Virus record (IMG/VR): IMGVR_UViG_3300035670_012166
Coordinates: 56,182-120,181 of that record
DNA from: a virus
Length of the DNA: 64,000 bases
Direction: 5' to 3' (one strand)
Position numbers and translations under genes: made by a program
Shown here: positions 1-8,738 of the stretch, one piece after another
Layout: every line of letters begins with the position of its first letter
How positions within the stretch are numbered: the stretch's first letter is position 1
Notes under the pieces: generated by a model
The model's input: the letters and a program-made list of their open reading frames with translations, nothing else
What the model was told of the DNA's origin: nothing
Databases searched by the model: none

Positions 1-169
1 GCTGTTCACCCTCGTTTAATTTTGCCCAGTCAGTAAGGTCTTGTGCTAAATCAATTTCTTCAGCAGTCCAAAAAACTTGCTGTGCTTTTTTGTAATAATC
101 CCAAATATCGTGATGTTCAATTGGGAATAAAACAAATCTATTTTTGTTCTCTTGTAATATTTTTTCCAT
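1..169 (-). CDS. nrdB: Ribonucleotide reductase small subunit (N-terminal part, cut by window edge)
   Basis: Only the first 56 codons are present. The translation starts MEKILQENKNRFVLFPIEHH and continues with IWDYYKKAQQVFWTAEEIDL. This is the characteristic N-terminus of class I ribonucleotide reductase R2, which holds the radical-generating centre that turns ribonucleotides into deoxyribonucleotides. The metal ligands lie downstream of the window edge, so activity cannot be judged. It is the last gene seen in the long minus-strand replication block, a usual place for phage nrd genes. No clear Shine-Dalgarno sequence precedes the ATG. Confidence 0.9.
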   Translation of the reverse strand, partial: MEKILQENKNRFVLFPIEHHDIWDYYKKAQQVFWTAEEIDLAQDLTDWAKLNEGEQ

Positions 170-251
170 AATTTTTTGACAATAAAAAATACCTGAAAGA
201 AATCAATCAGATATTTTTTATCCCTTCCTTTAATAGTATGAGGTATTTGTT

Positions 252-689
252 CTAATTAAGCAACTCTATCGGATCTAAATTTTTCAACTTTTTTACTAAA
301 TCTTCAAGCCTCTTTTTATATAATCTTTGAGCAATTATATAATCCAATAATTTTTCTTTTAATAAATCTAAATCATCTTCGTTATTTTCGGCATAATCAA
401 ACACTTCATTAATTTTTTTTAAAAATGCAGCATCAATTATGTCTTGTGCCTTTGGATTATCTGCTCGAAATCCAGACACATTAACATCCAATGAAGATAA
501 CACAAGGGATGTATTTAAGTTCCTTGAGCAGTCCAATAAAGTTTGCCAAGAATCTTTTTTGCTGATTATTTTATTCTCTTTTTCTTTGAGATTTTCCTGA
601 CTTTTGAACTTAATAATTCCATCATTTTTCTTTGAAAAATAATCTGATAAAAATTGTTTTTTCTCTTGAAGCCAACTCGTTTTGTTCAT
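252..689 (-). CDS. Hypothetical protein, helical
   Basis: A 145-residue protein rich in Lys, Glu and Leu with no recognised domain. The C-terminal third (about residues 100-140) looks like amphipathic helix or coiled coil, and the N-terminus is basic. It starts 2 nt after the SpoVS-like gene, so it is probably co-transcribed between that gene and nrdB. No function can be assigned. Confidence 0.7.
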   Translation of the reverse strand: MNKTSWLQEKKQFLSDYFSKKNDGIIKFKSQENLKEKENKIISKKDSWQTLLDCSRNLNTSLVLSSLDVNVSGFRADNPKAQDIIDAAFLKKINEVFDYAENNEDDLDLLKEKLLDYIIAQRLYKKRLEDLVKKLKNLDPIELLN

Positions 690-691
690 CT

Positions 692-1078
692 TTATAATGC
701 AAACTTAATATCAATAGCAAAAATTCTTGTCGAAATACCTTTAGTTTTCTTACCAGCAACATCAGCATTGTATTCTGATTGGCGGCAAACTAAAACAGAA
801 CCATTTGTTAAGCTTTCAACTTCTCGAGAAGCTAATCTAAAAGCTGTCATTGTAGCATTTAAAGCAGTAGGGCCAACAGATAAAATTCTAACATATTCGT
901 GATCTTTAAGTACATGCAAAATACTTCTACTCAAACCTACTGGATCTGTTGGACGTTTAGTAGGATCTTCAGCATTAGGATCTCCACCTCTAGCCTTTAA
1001 GATCCTTGGGTCATTAGTGGGGTTCTTTGGTTTTTCTTTTGTAGCAATTGTGCTTACAGGTTCGTCATTTAATTCCAT
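692..1078 (-). CDS. SpoVS-like (Alba-fold) protein
   Basis: A 128-residue protein. Residues 1-45 are a polar, Pro/Asp/Lys-rich tail. Residues 48-128 match the layout of bacterial SpoVS: GLSRSILHVLK helix, an RILSVGPTALNATMTAF segment equivalent to the conserved alanine-rich helix after 'I-G-A-G-A', and a final beta pair (FAIDIKF). SpoVS is a small nucleic-acid-binding-like protein affecting sporulation and septation in Firmicutes and Thermus/Deinococcus; its biochemical role is poorly known. Here it sits directly downstream of the sigma-like gene, so a role in transcription or DNA binding is a reasonable inference. Identification rests on pattern recognition only. Confidence 0.6.
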   Translation of the reverse strand: MELNDEPVSTIATKEKPKNPTNDPRILKARGGDPNAEDPTKRPTDPVGLSRSILHVLKDHEYVRILSVGPTALNATMTAFRLASREVESLTNGSVLVCRQSEYNADVAGKKTKGISTRIFAIDIKFAL

Positions 1079-1079
1079 T

Positions 1080-2057
1080 TTAATTTTCCTCTATTCCAAT
1101 CAAAGACATTTTCGTCTTTATATTTTCTACAGCCTTATTGAAATCTGTCAAGCTGCAATTGTATGTTTTTGAGTCATATTTCAATTTCGATGAACCATTT
1201 AAAATATTTGAAATAATTTTATTTTCTACATCTGATAAACTTAAATTCATAAGATTATTTATTTTATTTTCATCAGTCAAACTGTCATAGTAACAAACAT
1301 CTTCATTATCATCTTCTTCAGACATATAAACACTTAATGCTCTTGGAGAAACTGTTTGATAATCTGGATATAATTCATTAAACTTTTGAAACAACATAGA
1401 AGAATGTTTGGATAAAATGTGCTTCTTGATTATTTCAGTTCTTTTCTTAACAATACAAATTTCACAACCACCATCTTTTGGGTTCGTGCAATCAATTTCG
1501 CATTCATAGCTTCTTGGCATTTTATGAGATTTGCAAAAACCACATCTTTCTAATTGCTCAAGAATTACACCTGTACTAACAAGATGATCCCAAAGAATAT
1601 GATTATGATGATTTAAGATATGTGTTGATAGTGGATTTACCCATTTTTCACAAATTGGGCATTTTTGAGATGGATTTCTTTTACCAGCATTATCAGCTTT
1701 GACTAAATTAATATAGTTATGCTGTAATGCACCGATAAAATAATTCTTGAATTCCCCACTTCCTCCATAACGAGATACTTTTCTCGTATTGCGGGGTTTC
1801 CAATTTGATAAGACATTGCAGAAAATCTTTATATAATCTGATGCAAAATCTTCTTGAGAATCATACAAGTAATGATATTGATTCCACCATTCTTGCATAT
1901 GTAAATAAGGCGGATAAAGCTTACATACTTCTTTGTAATTACGATCTATCCGCCATTTATTTCCAGACAGTAAAGCTTCTTGATAACGTAGAATTGCCTT
2001 TTCTAAGTTCTCTTGAGTCTTAAGCTTATTCAATCTTGTAATATCATCATTCAACAT
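1080..2057 (-). CDS. Zinc-binding, sigma-factor-like protein
   Basis: I chose the ATG at 2057 (325 residues) because a GAGGG ribosome site lies just before it; a TTG start at 2111 overlapping recJ is possible. Roughly residues 75-125 (DFASDYIKIFCNVL ... FKNYFIGALQHNYIN) resemble a sigma-70 region 2 helix set. The last 45 residues (LSDVENKIISNILNG ... LTDFNKAVENIKTKM) resemble region 4. Between them lies an insert with several Cys/His pairs (CPICEKW, HILNHH, CGFCKSH, CEICIVKK) likely to bind zinc. A divergent phage late sigma factor is my best reading, by analogy to T4 gp55 lying near recombination and nrd genes. This is inference; a zinc-finger protein of other function is possible. Confidence 0.45.
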   Translation of the reverse strand: MLNDDITRLNKLKTQENLEKAILRYQEALLSGNKWRIDRNYKEVCKLYPPYLHMQEWWNQYHYLYDSQEDFASDYIKIFCNVLSNWKPRNTRKVSRYGGSGEFKNYFIGALQHNYINLVKADNAGKRNPSQKCPICEKWVNPLSTHILNHHNHILWDHLVSTGVILEQLERCGFCKSHKMPRSYECEIDCTNPKDGGCEICIVKKRTEIIKKHILSKHSSMLFQKFNELYPDYQTVSPRALSVYMSEEDDNEDVCYYDSLTDENKINNLMNLSLSDVENKIISNILNGSSKLKYDSKTYNCSLTDFNKAVENIKTKMSLIGIEEN

Positions 2058-2107
2058 AGGTCCCTCTTTGATATTACAATTATATGAACAGTTTTTAAAA
2101 TTAGAAA

Positions 2108-3901
2108 TCAAGTTGCATGTTTTATATCTTCAATTATTAAAATAAGATTATTGTTGCCAGACCAATTGTCAAGTTCAATAGTATATATAACATCAACTTT
2201 GTCACCAACATTAAATTCTTTGCAAATATAACCTTTTCTCCAAGCATTAGCAGGAACCCAAGTTTTCTCACCATTTGATAATTTGAGTTTTGCATGTTTG
2301 CCTTGAGTTAATGGCTTTGCTTCAACTAATGTCATATTTTTAGTTATGAATATAGGATTATGATTACCAGAACCAAATGGAGATAATTTGGATAAATGCA
2401 CAAATGTTTTAATATTCAAATCACCAAACAACATTCTGGCATCAACTTCAATTAATTTTTCAGAAGAAGGTTCACCCAATTTATCTTTAGCATATTCATT
2501 CAAGGCTTTTCTCATTGCTGGAATATTATCTATGGCAAGCTCAAAACCAGCAGCAAAAGCATGACCACCACAAACAGTAGAACCGTCTGCTCTTTTCTTG
2601 AATAACTTCCAAGCTTCTTCTGACTTGAGAGCATCCAAAATATTAAAATCACGAGTTGAACGACAAGAACCTTTAGCATATCCATCATTTTTATAATTAC
2701 ACACCAAAGTTGGTTTATTGTACATTTCAGCAATTTTTCCAGCTATGAGACCAATTAAGCCTGGATGCCAATTAGGATCACCAAGTACAAGTATATGTTC
2801 ATCTTCTAAGTTGAAATTCTGTTCAACAAAAGCAATAGCATCTTGTGTAGCTTTCTCTTGTTGTTCTTGTCTTTTAGCATTAGCATTATTTAATTGACGT
2901 GCTAAATTTGCTGCTGTTATATCGTCTTTTGCAAGCATTAAACTCAAAGCAGTACCAGCATCAGCAAGCCTACCTATAGCATTAATCCTTGGGCCAATTT
3001 GAAAGCCAATTGTAGTAGGAGTGACATCTTTTACACCTGCTATTCTAAGTAATTCTTTGATTCCAGGTTTTCTACTATTAGACAAAATAGAACAACCATA
3101 ATTTACGATTACTCTGTTCTCGTCTAACATAGGGGCAACATCAGCTACAGTCCCAAGAGCAGCAAATTCAATAAGATCATCAATGAAATCAAATAAATCT
3201 AATTCTCTGGTTTTAGCTAAAGCAAGCATTAATTTAAAAGCAATTCCGCAACCAGCTAAAGCATCAAATGGATATCTTTTAAAATCTTCTTTAGCTAAAT
3301 GCTCAAAATGTTCTCCAGGATAATTAGGGTCATCTCTATTTGGGTTAACAACACCTATACAGTCAGGAATTTTTCCATCATCAGAAGGATGGTGGTGATC
3401 AGTTACAATCAAATCTAATCCACATTGTTTTGCATATGTAGCAGTTTCAAAAGCAACAATTCCACAGTCAACACTCATCAACAATTTGGCATTTCTGCTT
3501 AATGCTTCATCAACAGAATGTACTTTGATGTCATAACCATCTTCCATTCTATGAGGAACCTTATATTCAAAATTAGCTCCCATCTTTTCTAATGCTGTAA
3601 CAACAATTGCGGTTGATGTAATTCCATCAACATCGTAGTCACCCCATACAAAGATTTTTTCCTGATTGTCTATTGCTTTGTTTAGCCTGTTAACTACAAC
3701 ATCAACATCAGGCAAAGAAAATGGATTATGAAGTTTATTGATGTTAAGATTTAAAAAATTCTTAGCCTTTTTCTTATCATCAATACCTCTAGTAATCATC
3801 ACTTGGGCAACAGGAATAGGTACTTCCAAATCACAGGCAAGCTCTTTAACTTCCTGCATATTACAATCACGCATTTTCCAAATTGTTTCTAATCTATCCA
3901 T
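2108..3901 (-). CDS. recJ: Single-strand DNA exonuclease RecJ
   Basis: A 597-residue DHH-family 5'-3' ssDNA exonuclease. Visible motifs in order: GDYDVDGITS (about 87-96, motif I), SVDCGI (about 144), the DHH triad in VTDHHHP (about 168), GTVADVAPM, GPRINAIGRLADAG of the DHH core, and GGHAFAAGFEL of the DHHA1 domain, followed by a C-terminal OB-like region. All metal-binding motifs look intact. The ATG at 3901 overlaps the stop of the upstream primase gene as TGATG, suggesting translational coupling. In bacteria RecJ acts in recombinational repair and mismatch repair; beside recA and SbcCD it probably serves phage recombination-dependent replication. Confidence 0.93.
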   Translation of the reverse strand: MDRLETIWKMRDCNMQEVKELACDLEVPIPVAQVMITRGIDDKKKAKNFLNLNINKLHNPFSLPDVDVVVNRLNKAIDNQEKIFVWGDYDVDGITSTAIVVTALEKMGANFEYKVPHRMEDGYDIKVHSVDEALSRNAKLLMSVDCGIVAFETATYAKQCGLDLIVTDHHHPSDDGKIPDCIGVVNPNRDDPNYPGEHFEHLAKEDFKRYPFDALAGCGIAFKLMLALAKTRELDLFDFIDDLIEFAALGTVADVAPMLDENRVIVNYGCSILSNSRKPGIKELLRIAGVKDVTPTTIGFQIGPRINAIGRLADAGTALSLMLAKDDITAANLARQLNNANAKRQEQQEKATQDAIAFVEQNFNLEDEHILVLGDPNWHPGLIGLIAGKIAEMYNKPTLVCNYKNDGYAKGSCRSTRDFNILDALKSEEAWKLFKKRADGSTVCGGHAFAAGFELAIDNIPAMRKALNEYAKDKLGEPSSEKLIEVDARMLFGDLNIKTFVHLSKLSPFGSGNHNPIFITKNMTLVEAKPLTQGKHAKLKLSNGEKTWVPANAWRKGYICKEFNVGDKVDVIYTIELDNWSGNNNLILIIEDIKHAT

Positions 3902-4659
3902 CAATATGCCCTTATAACCAGTTTTTTCTTATTATTCGCAATCAAATTCTGTATCGTTTCATCTAAGAAAGATACATCATATTTTTGAGCAAAATCATCA
4001 GGATCTAAGCCTTGTGGCAAAATTATCCTTATAGCATTCAGTCCTAGATCTTCTATCTTACTAATGATTTTTTCTGAAGCAATTTTTCCAGCATCATCAC
4101 TGTCCATTAATACCACGAGATTATCGCAAAATCTTGAAGCTAAAGCTACTTGATGTTCAGAAATAGCAGTTCCACACAAAGCTGCAACATTTTCTAGTCC
4201 ATTATCATAAAGTGAATAAACATCAAAATAGCCTTCAGTAAGAATAAGATAATTCTTTTCTCTTGCCATTGTTTTTGCTACATCAAGAAAAAATAAATTT
4301 TTGTTTTTATGGTAAGGTTCATTTATCCATTTACCTTTATTCCATTTATTTATTCTGTCTGAGCATTTAGCAGGTTCATGTCCATAAAGATCCCAAAATG
4401 CTTGCACTGTATGTTCTTTTAATTCTGGAATTTGCCTACCAGCTAATGCCAAAAAATTACCGTGAACATCTTTGATTGGAACTATTAATCTGCCTTTCAA
4501 TAATGGAAATTCATATCTAGAATAAACTGGGCAAAAACCAATCAGATTGTTTTCAATTATTTTATTAGACAAATTTCTAGTTTTAAAATATTCTTGAACA
4601 GTATGATTATCTTTGAAGTTTCTTAAGAATTGATTGTAGTTTATTTCAAAGCTGTTCAT
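3901..4659 (-). CDS. dnaG: DnaG-type primase catalytic core (TOPRIM) without zinc domain
   Basis: A 252-residue protein covering only the RNA polymerase core of DnaG. Residues about 20-110 match the N-terminal core subdomain (VQEYFKTRNLSNKII, GRLIVPIKD, LALAGRQ). Residues about 135-225 form the TOPRIM fold with EGYFDVYS, LCGTAIS and VVLMDSDDAGK, supplying the acidic metal ligands. The usual N-terminal CHC2 zinc domain and the C-terminal helicase-binding domain are absent. The zinc domain is encoded separately at 13032-13664. A complete primase would need both proteins to act together. The gene starts close to a predicted promoter, with no Shine-Dalgarno sequence. Confidence 0.88.
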   Translation of the reverse strand: MNSFEINYNQFLRNFKDNHTVQEYFKTRNLSNKIIENNLIGFCPVYSRYEFPLLKGRLIVPIKDVHGNFLALAGRQIPELKEHTVQAFWDLYGHEPAKCSDRINKWNKGKWINEPYHKNKNLFFLDVAKTMAREKNYLILTEGYFDVYSLYDNGLENVAALCGTAISEHQVALASRFCDNLVVLMDSDDAGKIASEKIISKIEDLGLNAIRIILPQGLDPDDFAQKYDVSFLDETIQNLIANNKKKLVIRAY

Positions 4660-4672
4660 TTGAATAATTGTA
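4660..4672 (-). promoter_or_regulatory. Predicted leaderless promoter of the primase-core gene
   Basis: On the minus strand the extended -10 box TGATACAAT (TACAAT at 4672-4667) lies 7 nt before the ATG at 4659, so transcription would start at about the start codon. A weak -35 (TTCTGC) lies 17 nt upstream. Confidence 0.45.
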
Positions 4673-4687
4673 TCATTAAAGGGGGAT

Positions 4688-4715
4688 TTGCAGAAACATA
4701 GGAAAAAAATACTAT
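4688..4715 (+). promoter_or_regulatory. Sigma70-like promoter for the 4737 gene
   Basis: A -35 TTGCAG at 4688-4693 and a -10 TACTAT at 4710-4715 are separated by 16 nt. They lie about 20 nt before the ATG at 4737 in the divergent intergenic region. Confidence 0.5.
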
Positions 4716-4736
4716 CCTTTTTTATGCAGGTATTTT

Positions 4737-5609
4737 ATGAAGAAAAATTTGTTAGATCAATTAAATGCTGAAATTACGTTATTAGAAAATTATGGCTATT
4801 ACAAATCAGCAAGTATTCTTCATAAAAAATTTATTCGAGAAGCACAAGTAGACCCTATATCTTATGACAAAGAACCTAGAGGAGATACTTATAAAAAGTA
4901 TTTCTATAATCTTTTAAATTCTGCACAAAAAGCACAAGATATAGAAGCAGCTAAAAATGCTATCAGAAGAGATGGTTTTTTATTAGAAGAAGATAAACAA
5001 CAACTTATCGGTATGCTGCCTCAAAGTGTCCAAGCTAAACCTAACACTACTCCTGTTGCTACTACTGCTAATCCTGCTACTCCTACAAATCAGTCTACAG
5101 TAACACCAACAAATACTACAGAAATCGTAGAACTAGCAAATGTTACACCAATAACAAGCCAACCTCAACAACCTCAACAACAATTGGCAGATCCTTCGCA
5201 AAATTTATTCAACAAATTATTGAATGAAGCAAAGTATTATCTTTCAATAAATGATTTTAATAATGCAGCTACTATAAGACAACAAGCAGCAGAATCTGAG
5301 ATGTACCAAAACCAAAAAATTGCTTGGGAACAACAATACAATATACTTGTTCAAAATTATTCTGGCACTGCTCCAAATAACCAAGCAAGCCCTCAGTACA
5401 ATGCTCAAAATCAAGCTCAAAGTGATATATATAATGCTGCAAAATCTATCGGGCTTGAGTATATCACTCCTGCAAATATTGCTTTTAGGGAACAACAAAT
5501 TAGGCAAAAACTTTATCAATCAGGTAAGTTGAACGCTAATACTCAGCAACTATTAAGACAAATTTCTCTTTCAGCTTACTATATTTCCAACCCCCAATCA
5601 AAAAAATAA
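4737..5609 (+). CDS. Hypothetical Gln/Thr-rich protein, possibly virion-associated
   Basis: A 290-residue protein alone on the plus strand between two minus-strand blocks. Residues 1-34 form a helical hairpin-like module (LLENYGYYKSASILHKKF, then REAQ) that resembles the C-terminal tags of the two large proteins at 59598 and 62392. Residues 95-150 are a low-complexity Pro/Thr/Gln linker. A second helical region at about 150-190 (LLNEAKYYLSINDFNNAATI) repeats the same style of motif. Gln/Asn-rich tails and linkers of this kind are common in phage structural proteins, but no family is recognised. Its own promoter and terminator make it a single-gene unit. Confidence 0.65.
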   Translation: MKKNLLDQLNAEITLLENYGYYKSASILHKKFIREAQVDPISYDKEPRGDTYKKYFYNLLNSAQKAQDIEAAKNAIRRDGFLLEEDKQQLIGMLPQSVQAKPNTTPVATTANPATPTNQSTVTPTNTTEIVELANVTPITSQPQQPQQQLADPSQNLFNKLLNEAKYYLSINDFNNAATIRQQAAESEMYQNQKIAWEQQYNILVQNYSGTAPNNQASPQYNAQNQAQSDIYNAAKSIGLEYITPANIAFREQQIRQKLYQSGKLNANTQQLLRQISLSAYYISNPQSKK

Positions 5610-5632
5610 TCCCCTCAAAAAAGGGGATTATT
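5605..5632. terminator. Bidirectional terminator between 4737 gene and recA
   Basis: A perfect 10-bp stem AATAATCCCC / GGGGATTATT with an 8-nt loop. It lies between convergent stop codons and overlaps the plus-strand stop codon. Confidence 0.8.
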
Positions 5633-5635
5633 AGT

Positions 5636-6844
5636 TTAATCTAACATTTGTTTTGCAGCTTCATCAAATGAAATACCGTTATCATCATCGTCATCATCTT
5701 CATCAGATTCAGGACCTTTTTTGATAGCTTCTAAAAGATCATCAAGAACTTTTCCAACAATTTTCATTCTTCCACATATAAATTCAAAAGCTGTAGTTGA
5801 ATTATCATTGCGAGTTCTCTTGACTGGTGCTGGCTGATTCATTAATAACTTACAGAATTCATATGGATCCTTGGATTCCACTACTTCACCAGTGTCAGCA
5901 TTCAGATAGCTGAATTTCTTACGAACTTCTTTGATATATTCAAAGCCTTTAGCTTTTGCCTTATAAAGAAATTCATCAACAGGATTAGTGGTTTCATCAT
6001 CTGTAAACATAATTTTGAATTCACCAGTCAATCCAGGTTGACCATATCTAGTCTTCATCACAAGAACTTTAGATTTACCACCAATGACAACATCTTTACC
6101 TTCAGCATCTTTTTTGGTAACTTGTCCAGCTGCACCATTGATTTTATTGATCCAAAGACGCATATGGGTAAAATAATTCATAGCATTACCACCAGAGGCA
6201 GTTTTAACCATAGAACCAGGCATTGCACCAGCACCCATATAAAGTTGGTTAATTAAAACAACAATTGTACCTGAAGCTGCTGTTTTTGCAGTTAAATCTT
6301 TGGTTAATCGCTTTACAAATCTTGCATGAAGACCAATTGTTTGAACTTGCTCCAAAGATTTTTCCATTTCATCATTTGGAATCATAGCTGAAACAGAGTC
6401 CACAACAATTACAGCGTAATCTCCAGACTCGACCATAAACTTCAGGAGTTCGCCATATTTCTCTGCAGATCCAACGTTTTCAATTAGAAGAAGCTGTGCA
6501 GTATTAACACCACAAGAAATAGCTCTTAATGGATAGTATGAATTTTCAATATTGAAGAAAACACACTTCTTGCCTTGCTTTTGAGCTTCAGCAATTAGTT
6601 TATATCCAAGCCAAGTTTTTCCAGATTGAGATTCACCACAGAATTCAATCAAAGTTCCAGTAGGAATACCCATACCAGAACCTAAAATTGAGTCTACCTC
6701 AAAAACTCCAGTTGGGATGAATTCAATTTGTTCAACATCACCAGTCTTGATACATTTTTCATCAACTCCAAGAGACTTCAGTTTTTGCTGAAGAAGTCTT
6801 TGTTGATCTTTATTTATAATTTCACTTAAATCTTTACTTGCCAT
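5636..6844 (-). CDS. recA: Recombinase RecA
   Basis: A 402-residue RecA-type strand-exchange ATPase. The Walker A loop reads GESQSGKTWLGY (about 70-81), a variant of the usual GPESSGKT. The Walker B strand is AVIVVDSVSAM (about 140-150). INQLYMGAGAMPGSMVKTASGG corresponds in pattern to the L1/L2 and Q-motif region (about 200-220). The last 20 residues are strongly acidic, as in bacterial RecA and SSB partners. A good Shine-Dalgarno sequence (TAGGAG) precedes the ATG, just after a terminator hairpin. With the gp32-like SSB directly upstream and SbcCD/RecJ in the same block, it forms the phage homologous recombination set. Confidence 0.95.
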   Translation of the reverse strand: MASKDLSEIINKDQQRLLQQKLKSLGVDEKCIKTGDVEQIEFIPTGVFEVDSILGSGMGIPTGTLIEFCGESQSGKTWLGYKLIAEAQKQGKKCVFFNIENSYYPLRAISCGVNTAQLLLIENVGSAEKYGELLKFMVESGDYAVIVVDSVSAMIPNDEMEKSLEQVQTIGLHARFVKRLTKDLTAKTAASGTIVVLINQLYMGAGAMPGSMVKTASGGNAMNYFTHMRLWINKINGAAGQVTKKDAEGKDVVIGGKSKVLVMKTRYGQPGLTGEFKIMFTDDETTNPVDEFLYKAKAKGFEYIKEVRKKFSYLNADTGEVVESKDPYEFCKLLMNQPAPVKRTRNDNSTTAFEFICGRMKIVGKVLDDLLEAIKKGPESDEDDDDDDNGISFDEAAKQMLD

Positions 6845-6856
6845 ATTATGCTCCTA

Positions 6857-6882
6857 AAAAGGGGTCAATTAAGACCCCTTTT
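6857..6882 (-). terminator. Hairpin between gp32-like gene and recA
   Basis: A 10-bp stem AAAAGGGGTC / GACCCCTTTT with a 6-nt loop directly after the gp32-like gene on the minus strand. It could end most transcripts or attenuate read-through into recA, whose ribosome site follows at once. Confidence 0.75.
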
Positions 6883-6887
6883 CATAT

Positions 6888-7895
6888 CTACTTCTTTCCC
6901 ATCCATCCTAAAGAAACTTCATCATCATCATCGTCGTCTTCATCATCTTCGAAGACAGGCTTAGCAACTGGTTTCTTTTTTGGTGCTGGAGCAGGAACAA
7001 ATTCTTCTTCATCATCTTCATCATCAGTAACAACTGGTGCTGGCTTAGATGCAACCTTAGGAGACTCAACTGGTGGAGAAACCTTGTATGATGCAGAAAC
7101 TACCTCTTCTTCAGCATTCTTTGGAGCAGAGAACTTGAAAAGTTTAGTCAAAGGATAACCATAAGCAAAGAAATCTTCCCACTCTGGCATGTTAGGATCT
7201 TCTTCTCGATCAGACTCATAATTTGAACGCTCACGAGTAAGATCTTCTGCAGATGGCTCACCAGCCTTACGAAGAAGCTCAATCATCTCATCAGTGATTG
7301 TTGTTGGCTTACCCTCAAAATAAAGAGTATATTCCACAGACTTAGGCGCTGGCATTCCAGTAGCAGTAGCAGTAATCTTGATGCAAGGAGCATTGCGAGT
7401 ACCATAATGGCGACCATCACCATCTTCATTTTCTTCGTCTTCATAATTCTGAACAGTTTGCTCAGCAATGCGTCCAAAGATGCTCTTACCCTTCTTCAAT
7501 ACCTTTACTTGCCAGGAACCATCCTCTTGCTTTTCAAGAACATTTTGAGCATAAGTGGTAGAACCAATGTAACCCATTTTCTTCCAAGGACATTGAGATG
7601 GATCTTCATGACCAATACGAACAAAAGACTTGTTCAATTCAGCATCAGGGAATGGTACACGTTGAGTCTTGCCACGAAGAGCAGGATCATTGGTTGGGTT
7701 AGGAACATATACTTTATCAGTGTACTCAATAAAGGAAATTGGATCACCAATAAGTCTCATACGACGAACAACCTTTGGGCTGTCCTTTACAGACAAGTTT
7801 ACAAGAATATCTTGAAAACGAGGAAAGTTTGTACGAGGGGTGTTGGATGCTGGCTGAGCAGCAACCATCTTTGAAGCAGAAACACGTCGAATCAT
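6888..7895 (-). CDS. gp32-like single-strand DNA-binding protein
   Basis: A 335-residue protein from the ATG at 7895, which has GGAG 8 nt upstream; a longer frame lacks a ribosome site. It has a basic N-terminus (MIRRVSASKM), a central beta-rich core (about 30-230, including FVRIGHEDPSQCPWKKMGY and TTYAQNVLE), then a Pro/Ala linker and a very acidic tail with runs of Asp/Glu ending GWMGKK. This three-part plan is that of T4 gp32: cooperative N-terminal part, OB core and acidic protein-interaction tail. Only one Cys is in the core, so the gp32 zinc site is not evident. Codon use is less AT-biased than its neighbours, as expected for an abundant protein. Function is inferred from architecture and position next to recA. 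Confidence 0.6.
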   Translation of the reverse strand: MIRRVSASKMVAAQPASNTPRTNFPRFQDILVNLSVKDSPKVVRRMRLIGDPISFIEYTDKVYVPNPTNDPALRGKTQRVPFPDAELNKSFVRIGHEDPSQCPWKKMGYIGSTTYAQNVLEKQEDGSWQVKVLKKGKSIFGRIAEQTVQNYEDEENEDGDGRHYGTRNAPCIKITATATGMPAPKSVEYTLYFEGKPTTITDEMIELLRKAGEPSAEDLTRERSNYESDREEDPNMPEWEDFFAYGYPLTKLFKFSAPKNAEEEVVSASYKVSPPVESPKVASKPAPVVTDDEDDEEEFVPAPAPKKKPVAKPVFEDDEDDDDDDEVSLGWMGKK

Positions 7896-7983
7896 TTTAT
7901 TTTCTCCAATTGGGCTCTTCCGTCCCACAATTTGTAGTTTACTGTATGTTTTGTGCTTGAGCAATAAGAATTTCTAAATATTT

Positions 7984-8730
7984 TCACAATCTAGAATTTC
8001 TTGTTTTCACTATAGCATTTCCCTTATTCATAGGAGTTTTATCTTTCGTGTAAAGATTTGACATACCCTCTGTATTAAAGGATTGATTAATTCTGGATAA
8101 AGCTTGATGCTCACGCAAAATCCTATCCATTTGTGATGCTGCAAATTCAATGTTTTTGAGGCATTGTTCCAAATATGTTAGCAGCCTTTTGGAATTTGTC
8201 ATCGGAATGACAAATGGGTGTACAGTAAAAGCAGCATTAGCTTCTTTGTCTTTTGCTGTTCCTGTAGATAATCTTATAGCCATTTCTCTCAAGTTTTTAT
8301 GAGCTTGAGAAATCATTTCAAAATGAGCATAGACAACAGAAATTATTTCTGTCAATCTATTCCTGTATTGTACTTGTAAAGCATATGCAGCAGAAAAGGA
8401 TTCAAAGGCATATTCATCTTTACTTGGAATAGAAATATCCCATTGTCTTATTTCAGTTCTTATTGCAATTTCGTCATACATAGGAAGTAAGCTAATTGCA
8501 TCTTGCCAGTTTTGTACTTCATCAGTGAAAGACTCTTCACTTATACCTTTTAATCGACTAACTAAATTCTTTGAAAAATTAGGATCTTGCCACGAAACTG
8601 TTTCAGGCATAGGAGCCCAATCTAGTTGTGCTAGTAGTAAAGAGTTTTCCTCATCAAAGTCATCATCATCTTCAGTTTTTATTTCAAAACTTGGATCGTC
8701 ATATTCTTCGTAATCATCATAAATAGACAT
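7984..8730 (-). CDS. Hypothetical protein of the replication block
   Basis: A 248-residue protein (ATG at 8730; a TTG at 8742 overlaps dnaE). The first 40 residues are very acidic (repeated Asp/Glu/Tyr), then helices predominate, including a long amphipathic stretch at about 110-215. No family is recognised. Lying between dnaE and the gp32-like gene it may be an accessory replication factor, such as a mediator loading proteins on SSB-coated DNA, but nothing in the sequence proves this. Confidence 0.7.
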   Translation of the reverse strand: MSIYDDYEEYDDPSFEIKTEDDDDFDEENSLLLAQLDWAPMPETVSWQDPNFSKNLVSRLKGISEESFTDEVQNWQDAISLLPMYDEIAIRTEIRQWDISIPSKDEYAFESFSAAYALQVQYRNRLTEIISVVYAHFEMISQAHKNLREMAIRLSTGTAKDKEANAAFTVHPFVIPMTNSKRLLTYLEQCLKNIEFAASQMDRILREHQALSRINQSFNTEGMSNLYTKDKTPMNKGNAIVKTRNSRL

Positions 8731-8738
8731 AATATTTA

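Noticed and set aside
2530-2733. Open frame with hydrophobic content inside recJ
   Set aside because: Lies entirely inside a strongly conserved gene in another frame with no ribosome site.
6838-7158. Plus-strand open frame rich in serine runs
   Set aside because: It is the antisense shadow of the Asp/Glu repeats in the gp32-like acidic tail (GAC/GAA runs read as TCx); it has no start signal.
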